64,000 nucleotides of DNA from Maribacter stanieri (GTDB taxonomy: Bacteria; Bacteroidota; Bacteroidia; Flavobacteriales; Flavobacteriaceae). The translations under genes and the position numbers were made by a program. Every line of letters starts with the position of its first letter. The stretch's first letter is position 1. Positions 58,235 through 64,000 of the stretch are shown here, piece after piece. The stretch covers positions 1,847,856 through 1,911,855 of the forward strand of contig NZ_FOYX01000001.1 of NCBI RefSeq assembly GCF_900112245.1, read 5' to 3'. Under the pieces are notes generated by a model. That model was not told the origin of the DNA. It saw only the letters and a program-made list of their open reading frames with translations, and made no database searches.

Positions 58235-59740
58235 TTAAAAGTTAATGGTATAACTTAAAGTAGCGTTTGTTATGCTCCTGTCTATTGTTGCGGGTGTGGT
58301 AATACCGGCGTTAAATAGTCTTTCGCTAACATCTTGTTGAGATTGACTAAGAGCAAAATCTAATTTACTTCCGCCAAAATTATATCCTATACCTGCAGAA
58401 ACAGCATTTAAATCTCCAATAGTATTTCCATTGGCATATGGGCTTTGTTCAAAACGATATCCAGCTCTAAAGCTTACTTGTTGAACTCTGTATTCACCAC
58501 CAAGTCTAAATGTTGAAACTGAACCAAGATCACTAGAAATTTGAGTATTTACAGATTGAAAACTTGGGTCGTTTGTAGGGCGTAATTCAGATTGAGAAAA
58601 ATCTTGATATCCGTAATCAAAACTTAATAGACCGTCCTTGGCAAAAATTACTGCTAAACTACCTGTTAATTTACTAGGTGTTTTTACGGTATAGCTTTCA
58701 AATAGGTTAACAATATTGAAATTGATAAAATTAATATCATCGTCTGCTAAATCAGAATTAATGCGTTGAGACAAATCGTCTTCTAATCTATACCAAGTAG
58801 GGGACTGGTAGCTACCGCCTAATCTTACGTTATCATTCAATTTTGCAATAGCTCCTAAGCTAAAGGAGAAACCGTTACCTTCTGTTTGTAAATAATTATC
58901 AAATGTTGTGCGTGTAATTTCAGAATTAGGCTCGTATCCACTTTCAGTAAACTGATCATATTGCGTATATAATACATTGTGAAAGTTTAAAGAAGCACCT
59001 ATGTATATATTCTCTTTGTATTGAGACGCTGCGTTTAAAGTGAATTTACTATTGTAGCCAGAAGTTCTTCTTAAGAAATCTTGTTCCACTCTATCATAAA
59101 GACTGTTGCTAATATAATTGGTGTTATTATCAGCATCTGTCTCTGGGTCAAAAATACCGCCATAATAGCCTAAAAAAGCTTGCTGGTCACTAAAACCTTG
59201 AACTGCACCTATATCCAGATAGCCTTCTTCAATAAACTCTCCTTCTTGTAAAAGAATTGATCCAAAAGGTGTGCCTCCTGCATATTCTAAAAAATACGTA
59301 TCAATACCATCTACTGCACTTCCGGTAACATAATATTCGTTATCAAAATTATCGACAACATCGTAGTTGAAGGCCAAAGTAAATTTTTGCCAATCAGAAT
59401 TAGAGTCGGTGTTTTTAAAAACAAAAGCACCACCTATTTGATTTAATTCTATGTTGTTGTCTTTTGTAATTAAAGCATCTCCAAAATAGCGAGCGTCGTT
59501 ATTTGTATGATAGTTAGATCCTGTTACGGTAAAAAGGCTGTTGTTAAATACAGCAGACCCAGCAGGATTTACGTTTAAAGATGATAAGTCGCCACCTAAT
59601 GCGCCAAATGCACCACCCATAGCTTGAAAACGGGCAGTACCTTGAAGGTTTTCGGTACCATAACGTAAAGCGTCATTTATATTTTGTGCACTACCAATGG
59701 CACATGAAGCTAGTATTATGAAAGTTAAATATCTTTTCAT
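58235..59740 (-). CDS. OmpP1/FadL-like outer-membrane protein
   Basis: A 501-residue exported barrel. The signal peptide is MKRYLTFIILASCAIGSAQ. The N-terminal segment NLQGTARFQAMGGAFGALGGDLSSLNVNPAGSAV is the FadL/OmpP1-type opening, with the NPAG turn. The remainder is long amphipathic strands ending LSYTINF. Relatives move hydrophobic compounds across the outer membrane. The longer frame starts at a TTG four codons upstream; the ATG at 59740 was chosen. It lies 33 bp downstream of the Ser/Arg-rich lipoprotein gene. Confidence 0.88.
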   Translation of the reverse strand: MKRYLTFIILASCAIGSAQNINDALRYGTENLQGTARFQAMGGAFGALGGDLSSLNVNPAGSAVFNNSLFTVTGSNYHTNNDARYFGDALITKDNNIELNQIGGAFVFKNTDSNSDWQKFTLAFNYDVVDNFDNEYYVTGSAVDGIDTYFLEYAGGTPFGSILLQEGEFIEEGYLDIGAVQGFSDQQAFLGYYGGIFDPETDADNNTNYISNSLYDRVEQDFLRRTSGYNSKFTLNAASQYKENIYIGASLNFHNVLYTQYDQFTESGYEPNSEITRTTFDNYLQTEGNGFSFSLGAIAKLNDNVRLGGSYQSPTWYRLEDDLSQRINSDLADDDINFINFNIVNLFESYTVKTPSKLTGSLAVIFAKDGLLSFDYGYQDFSQSELRPTNDPSFQSVNTQISSDLGSVSTFRLGGEYRVQQVSFRAGYRFEQSPYANGNTIGDLNAVSAGIGYNFGGSKLDFALSQSQQDVSERLFNAGITTPATIDRSITNATLSYTINF

Positions 59741-59773
59741 AGCAATATTCAATTTTAAAAATAATGTTAGATT

Positions 59774-61069
59774 TTAGTTTCTTCTTCCGCTACTTCTGCT
59801 AGATGAACCTGAAGATCTTGATGAAGAACCACTGCTAGAACTTCTGGTGCTGCTACCAGAACTTCTGTAAGAACTTCCGCTAGAGCTACTTCTTCCAGAG
59901 CTATAGTTACTACTTCTAGAGCTACTTCCAGAACTACGGTAAGATCCACTTCCAGAACTTCTTGTGCTTCTGCCAGAAGAATAACTTCTAGATGTGCTTC
60001 CAGAATTTCTATACGTAGAAGTTCTAGGCACAGCTACTCTACTACTTGACCTTGCAGAGCTAGGGCTGCTACTATATCTACTACTACTACTACTACTTCT
60101 TGTTGAGGAGTTGCTGCTGTATCTTGGAGTGGCTCTAGTGCTTCTACTTGTTCTGTATGCTCTATTTTGATCAACGCCTACAGTTCTTCGCGTTGTCGTA
60201 TTTCCTGAATATGTTCTTGAGCTACGTGTATTTGCAGAGCTTCTAGCGGTTGCTGTACGAGATGTGTTGCTTCTGTATCTTGGAGAATCACCTCTTGTGT
60301 TTACATTTGATCTTCCACGTAATGCAGTTGAAGACAAACCGCTGTTATTTATATTTGCTCTTGTGTAATTTCCTCTTCTAGAATTATTTAATGCATAATT
60401 TCTATTAGAAAAACGATTATTTCTGCCGTAATATCTATTGCCGTAGCCATACCCGTATCCATAACCATAATAAGGTCTGTGCCATCCAAATCCAAATCCT
60501 CTATATCCTGCGTATCCGAATCCGAAACCTGAATATCCCCAATTGTTCCATCTGTTCCAGCCCCAAGGTTGGTTCCATCCGTAATTATAAAAACCTCCGT
60601 AACCCCAGTTGTTCCAACCCCATCCAAAAGAATTGCCATAACCCCAGTTATTCCAACCGTTATTATGAATATAAATGCTAACATCGGCATTATTGCTACC
60701 CCAACTTCCGTAACCTTCGTAATCATTGGTTGTGGCGTAATAATCAGTTAGTTGATCTTCTGGTATAGTATCGTCTATTTCATTGCTAGAATAAGAATCA
60801 ACATCAGTGAAAATTTCACTGTCCAATATTTCATCATACTGATTTGCTTTTTCACCAAAGTAATTAGAATAGGTATCCGTTTCGGGATTATTCTGATTAT
60901 AATTTTTCTGTTGAGGTCTTCTTTCTGTGGTTGGTGCGTCATCTGAATATATGCCGTCATTGTCGTAGTATGAAGATTGTTGGTATGAACCGCAAGAAGC
61001 TGCCAATACAGCTAGGGTCACCATCATTGTTATGTTTCGAATTTTGTTGTGGGGCAAAGAATATATCAT
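59774..61069 (-). CDS. Low-complexity Ser/Arg-rich lipoprotein
   Basis: A 431-residue protein with a lipoprotein-like signal ([20 protein letters not shown], Cys26) and three compositional zones. Residues ~27-125 are acidic with Tyr and Asn. Residues ~125-225 are Gly/Trp/Tyr/Asn-rich ([18 protein letters not shown]). Residues ~225-431 are almost wholly Ser and Arg with Thr, Gly and Tyr, strongly basic ([20 protein letters not shown]). No globular domain is visible in the last 300 residues. It is real because the frame is intact and has a lipobox, and the gene heads a unit with the porin. Function is unknown; a surface matrix or polyanion-binding role is a guess. Confidence 0.8.
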   Translation of the reverse strand: MIYSLPHNKIRNITMMVTLAVLAASCGSYQQSSYYDNDGIYSDDAPTTERRPQQKNYNQNNPETDTYSNYFGEKANQYDEILDSEIFTDVDSYSSNEIDDTIPEDQLTDYYATTNDYEGYGSWGSNNADVSIYIHNNGWNNWGYGNSFGWGWNNWGYGGFYNYGWNQPWGWNRWNNWGYSGFGFGYAGYRGFGFGWHRPYYGYGYGYGYGNRYYGRNNRFSNRNYALNNSRRGNYTRANINNSGLSSTALRGRSNVNTRGDSPRYRSNTSRTATARSSANTRSSRTYSGNTTTRRTVGVDQNRAYRTSRSTRATPRYSSNSSTRSSSSSSRYSSSPSSARSSSRVAVPRTSTYRNSGSTSRSYSSGRSTRSSGSGSYRSSGSSSRSSNYSSGRSSSSGSSYRSSGSSTRSSSSGSSSRSSGSSSRSSGRRN

Positions 61070-61123
61070 CGGATCAAAATTATATTGTTGAACATATTAA
61101 AAATAACTAGTTTTACTCAATTA

Positions 61124-61149
61124 TTGTATAGTAATATTCACAAAATTTG
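61124..61149 (+). promoter_or_regulatory. Possible proS promoter
   Basis: TTG at 61124-61126 and AAAATTTG at 61142-61149 (7 of 8 to TAnnTTTG) with a 15-base spacer, 16 bases before the ATG. Confidence 0.3.
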
Positions 61150-61165
61150 TGCCAAAGTCCAGATA

Positions 61166-62641
61166 ATGAGTAAAAATTTGACAAAGAGAAGCGAGGATTA
61201 TTCCAAGTGGTATAATGAATTAGTGGTTAAGGCAGATTTAGCCGAGAACTCTGGTGTAAGGGGTTGTATGGTCATAAAACCATACGGCTATGGTATTTGG
61301 GAGAAAATACAAGCAGGGTTAGATAAAATGTTTAAGGAGACAGGTCATGAAAATGCCTATTTTCCTTTATTCATTCCTAAATCCTACTTAAGTAAAGAAG
61401 CTAGCCATGTTGAAGGGTTTGCTAAAGAATGTGCGGTTGTTACGCATTATCGATTGAAAAATGCAGAAGATGGTAGTGGGATCATTGTTGATCCAGATGC
61501 CAAATTAGAAGAGGAATTAATTGTTAGACCAACTTCTGAAACCATAATTTGGGATACCTATAGAAAGTGGATACAATCCTATAGAGATTTGCCATTATTA
61601 ATAAACCAATGGGCAAATGTGGTACGATGGGAGATGCGTACTAGATTATTCTTAAGGACAGCTGAGTTTTTATGGCAAGAAGGGCACACCGCTCATGCAA
61701 CCGAAAAAGAAGCAATTGAAGAGGCAGAGCAAATGATGAACGTTTATGCGGATTTTGTTGAAAACCATATGGCGATACCTGTCATAAAAGGAACTAAAAC
61801 AGAGAGTGAAAGATTTGCCGGTGCTATAGAGACATATTGTATAGAGGCATTAATGCAAGATGGTAAGGCTTTACAAGCAGGTACATCGCATTTCTTAGGG
61901 CAGAATTTTGCAAAGGCTTTTGATGTGAAATTTGCTACTAAAGAAGGTGGTAAAGAATATGTATGGGCAACTTCTTGGGGGGTTTCTACAAGATTAATGG
62001 GTGCCTTGGTAATGACACATAGCGATGATAATGGATTGGTAATTCCACCAAAATTGGCGCCTATACAAGTTGTTATTGTACCAATTTACAAAGGAATGGA
62101 TCAATTGGACCAAATATCCGATACGGTTAATCCATTAGTAAAAGAATTAAGGGCTAAAGGTATTTCTGTGAAATTTGATAATAGGGACACACATAAGCCA
62201 GGATTTAAGTTTAATGAGTATGAAATGCGTGGAGTTCCTGTTAGATTGGCAATTGGACCAAGAGATATGGAAAATGGCACGTATGAAGTTGCAAGAAGGG
62301 ATACATTGCAAAAAGAAACAGTTTCTGCGACTGATGTAGTAGCTAAAATTGAATTTTTAATGGAGGATATTCAGAAGAATATGTTCCAAAAAGCACTCGA
62401 TTATAGGGCTGATCATATTACAGAAGTGGATTCTTATGATGAATTCAAGAAAGTTTTGAATGAAAAAGGTGGATTTATTTCAGCTCATTGGGATGGTAGT
62501 AAAGAAACTGAAGAACGTGTAAAAGATGAGACAAAAGCTACGATAAGGTGTATTCCTATTGATGCGAAGGAAGAAAAAGGTGTTTGTATGGTTACTGGAA
62601 AACCATCTAATAAAAGGGTACTATTTGCTAAAGCGTATTAA
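61166..62641 (+). CDS. proS: Prolyl-tRNA synthetase, archaeal/eukaryote-type
   Basis: A 491-residue class II synthetase that charges tRNA-Pro. It is the short form without the bacterial editing insertion. It opens [20 protein letters not shown] and contains motif 2-type [24 protein letters not shown] and motif 3 [15 protein letters not shown]. The C-terminal zinc-type domain ends [14 protein letters not shown]. The longest frame starts 39 codons earlier at a GTG in the promoter region; the ATG at 61166 matches the family start. It is divergent from the Ser/Arg-rich lipoprotein. Confidence 0.97.
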   Translation: MSKNLTKRSEDYSKWYNELVVKADLAENSGVRGCMVIKPYGYGIWEKIQAGLDKMFKETGHENAYFPLFIPKSYLSKEASHVEGFAKECAVVTHYRLKNAEDGSGIIVDPDAKLEEELIVRPTSETIIWDTYRKWIQSYRDLPLLINQWANVVRWEMRTRLFLRTAEFLWQEGHTAHATEKEAIEEAEQMMNVYADFVENHMAIPVIKGTKTESERFAGAIETYCIEALMQDGKALQAGTSHFLGQNFAKAFDVKFATKEGGKEYVWATSWGVSTRLMGALVMTHSDDNGLVIPPKLAPIQVVIVPIYKGMDQLDQISDTVNPLVKELRAKGISVKFDNRDTHKPGFKFNEYEMRGVPVRLAIGPRDMENGTYEVARRDTLQKETVSATDVVAKIEFLMEDIQKNMFQKALDYRADHITEVDSYDEFKKVLNEKGGFISAHWDGSKETEERVKDETKATIRCIPIDAKEEKGVCMVTGKPSNKRVLFAKAY

Positions 62642-62667
62642 TTTTTTCAAAAAATTATAATCAGGTG

Positions 62668-62697
62668 TTGTGATAGTAAAAAATATTTGTATTTTTG
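62668..62697 (+). promoter_or_regulatory. Promoter of the tRNA-Glu genes
   Basis: TTG at 62668-62670, a 19-base spacer and an exact -7 box TATTTTTG at 62690-62697, 22 bases before the first mature tRNA. This is the best Bacteroidota promoter in the window. Confidence 0.75.
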
Positions 62698-62719
62698 CAT
62701 CCGCAATTGCGCAAAGTAT

Positions 62720-62791
62720 GGTCCGTTCGTCTAGGGGTTAGGACGCCAGGTTTTCATCCTGGTAACAGGGGTTCGATTCCCCTACGGACTA
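62720..62791 (+). tRNA. tRNA-Glu (anticodon TTC), copy 1
   Basis: A 72-base cloverleaf. The acceptor stem pairs GGTCCGT with ACGGACT (one G-U pair), and the D-arm contains TCGTCTAGGGGTTAGGA. Anticodon stem CCAGG/CCTGG surrounds the loop TTTTCAT, which reads anticodon TTC. The T-arm is AGGGGTTCGATTCCCCT. The CCA end is not encoded. Confidence 0.96.
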
Positions 62792-62833
62792 CTAATTAAC
62801 ATTTGGATGTATTTCCAAGCATTGACATATAAT

Positions 62834-62905
62834 GGTCCGTTCGTCTAGGGGTTAGGACGCCAGGTTTTCATCCTGGTAACAGGGGTTCGATTCCCCTACG
62901 GACTA
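62834..62905 (+). tRNA. tRNA-Glu (anticodon TTC), copy 2
   Basis: Identical in all 72 bases to the copy at 62720, after a 42-bp spacer. The only shared promoter is upstream of copy 1, so both are probably processed from one transcript. Copy 2 is followed 48 bp later by rpsT. Confidence 0.96.
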
Positions 62906-62953
62906 CAAAAATTGAATGGATGAGAATCCGAAGAAATTATAATAAATTATAAA

Positions 62954-63205
62954 ATGGCAAATCACAAGTCGGCATTAAAGAGAATCAGAAGAAACGAAGC
63001 AGTTCGTTTACGTAACAGATATCAGCATAAAACTACGCGTAACGCTATAAAAAGATTACGTGGAGAAGAATCTAAGAAAGATGCAGAGGCTCTTTTTCCA
63101 AGTGTTGTTAGTATGATCGATCGTTTAGCAAAACGTAACATTATACATGATAATAAAGCTGCCAACTTAAAAAGCAAATTAGCTAAGCACGTAGCTGCAC
63201 TTTAA
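62954..63205 (+). CDS. rpsT: 30S ribosomal protein S20
   Basis: An 83-residue basic protein, MANHKSALKRIRRNEAVRLRN to LKSKLAKHVAAL, with the S20 helical-bundle pattern. It binds 16S rRNA early in 30S assembly. It directly follows the tRNA pair in the same direction and may share their transcript. A terminator follows. Confidence 0.98.
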   Translation: MANHKSALKRIRRNEAVRLRNRYQHKTTRNAIKRLRGEESKKDAEALFPSVVSMIDRLAKRNIIHDNKAANLKSKLAKHVAAL

Positions 63206-63229
63206 TTTAGCTTTAAGTTAAAAGTATAG

Positions 63230-63259
63230 AGCCTTCCTTTAATTAGGAAGGCTTTTTTT
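63230..63259. terminator. Terminator of rpsT
   Basis: A 9-bp stem AGCCTTCCT/AGGAAGGCT (63230-63238 with 63245-63253), loop TTAATT, then a run of Ts. The next gene is convergent. Confidence 0.85.
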
Positions 63260-63270
63260 GTTTAGTTTTT

Positions 63271-63960
63271 TTAAATTGTTTCGTTCGTTATTCTTAGTCT
63301 CTTCATGAATAATAGCCCTAGAATAATACAAGAGTAGAAAATTCCAATAGTGGCGTAATGGTATTTAGATAAATTATAAGCGGTAAATAACTCGTAATTA
63401 AAGGATAATATATACATGGTAATTGGGTAACACGTATAAAAAATTAAAATACCAACACTGATCCAAAATAGAAGATTTGTATGTAATGGCAACTTGTGTT
63501 TAATCGTAATTAATTTATACAAATAGATTATTGCTGCGTATAACAAGATTATTGAGCCTGCAATAATTCCAAAATTTTGAGGTTCCGTAAAAAAATCTTG
63601 ATAAAATAAATTTACTATACATGTTATTACAAAAAATACACTACCGTATTTAATTATCTTCTTTGTTATTGGATATTTACTTAAATGGTAATAAATGTAA
63701 AAGAAGTAAAGAAAAAATATAATATCGAATACATTAAAAATGATAGTATTGTAATTGTGAAATTCTTGCTTGTAAATAAGTTGAATGTCATCTACATCTC
63801 TAACTATTAAGCCTAGGACTTCAGACAAAAAAGTATATGCGAGTAGAATTGGGAAATATCTTAATACAGTATCATAATAGCGTTGATATTTAGCTATGGA
63901 CAGAACCAACGCTATAAAATAGAGTAATATAAAATAATTCTCCAATAGGTATTCCAGCAT
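63271..63960 (-). CDS. Multi-pass membrane protein, unknown function
   Basis: A 229-residue protein with about seven hydrophobic segments, beginning MLEYLLENYFILLYFIALVLSIAKY and ending in a short basic tail KRLRITNETI. Composition is typical of seven-span sensor-like or scaffold membrane proteins found beside histidine kinases in Bacteroidota. No partner is visible because the window ends 40 bp upstream. No catalytic motif was found. Confidence 0.75.
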   Translation of the reverse strand: MLEYLLENYFILLYFIALVLSIAKYQRYYDTVLRYFPILLAYTFLSEVLGLIVRDVDDIQLIYKQEFHNYNTIIFNVFDIIFFLYFFYIYYHLSKYPITKKIIKYGSVFFVITCIVNLFYQDFFTEPQNFGIIAGSIILLYAAIIYLYKLITIKHKLPLHTNLLFWISVGILIFYTCYPITMYILSFNYELFTAYNLSKYHYATIGIFYSCIILGLLFMKRLRITNETI

Positions 63961-64000
63961 AATTCAGCTCAAGTGTTTACAAGATGATTAATTTTTTGGT

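Noticed and set aside
59767..60726. Long Val/Glu/Leu-rich open frames overlapping the Ser/Arg-rich lipoprotein gene
   Set aside because: They arise from its repetitive codons read in another frame; they have no start context or recognisable fold.
62720..62905. Two ~75-bp direct repeats that could look like a CRISPR or mobile repeat
   Set aside because: They fold as complete tRNA-Glu genes with anticodon TTC; the repeat ends at the tRNA ends.

Overview
The window is a chromosomal segment of a low-GC, Gram-negative Bacteroidota, most likely a (marine) Flavobacteriaceae member. The evidence is a fused SecDF, two proteins ending in the type B sorting domain of the type IX secretion system, the archaeal/eukaryote-type ProRS, many families typical of this group (DUF2911, DUF6588, DUF779, NIPSNAP, CsbD), and promoters of the Bacteroidota form TTG-N~19-TAnnTTTG. 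The clearest such promoter drives a tandem tRNA-Glu pair. No prophage, insertion sequence, CRISPR array or rRNA operon was seen. Most of the window is ordinary core genome with short accessory insertions.

Layout. 0-4 kb: the end of a GNAT acetyltransferase, an Lrp/AsnC regulator divergent from metE, and a VOC protein. 4-18.9 kb: two 875-residue GH63/MGH1-like glucosidase paralogs bracket an NTT-type carrier with a HEAT-repeat tail, a penicillin-recognising serine hydrolase, and a tight four-gene operon (threonine-synthase-like PLP enzyme, DUF1611/DgcN-like protein, dipeptide-epimerase-like enolase, NhaD antiporter). An amidohydrolase follows. 19-25.6 kb: a small unknown two-gene cassette, an FtsE-type ATPase, and a divergent pair made of a periplasmic TPR protein and an outer-membrane barrel. 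That pair sits behind a perfect 20-bp palindrome. 25.6-34.5 kb: OmpA-family protein, NIPSNAP, MFS carrier, NYN/LOTUS protein, DUF885 peptidase-like lipoprotein, YtcJ-like amidohydrolase, DUF2911.

34.7-47 kb: asnB, CsbD, gyrB, DUF6588, a small lipoprotein, mdh, an unknown secreted protein just before secDF, secDF itself, and a two-domain ModF-like ABC protein whose first domain has lost its Walker A. 47-54.7 kb: GNAT, DUF192, lgt, yidD, a DUF779/aldehyde dehydrogenase pair with a divergent AraC regulator, cysS and folE. 54.8-64 kb: tandem T9SS-exported paralogs, an OmpP1/FadL-like porin, a strongly biased Ser/Arg-rich lipoprotein, proS, two identical tRNA-Glu genes, rpsT and a multi-pass membrane protein.

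Nothing amounts to a clear new defence or biosynthetic system. The best leads are the TPR/barrel pair with its operator-like palindrome, the unknown two-gene cassette with a 16-bp inverted repeat beside it, the NTT-HEAT fusion operon, the DUF1611/epimerase/PLP/NhaD operon, the secDF-linked protein resembling a SecD head domain, and the Ser/Arg-rich lipoprotein. Several start codons were moved downstream of the longest possible reading frame because upstream starts were TTG or GTG, lay outside the conserved fold, or overlapped a promoter element.
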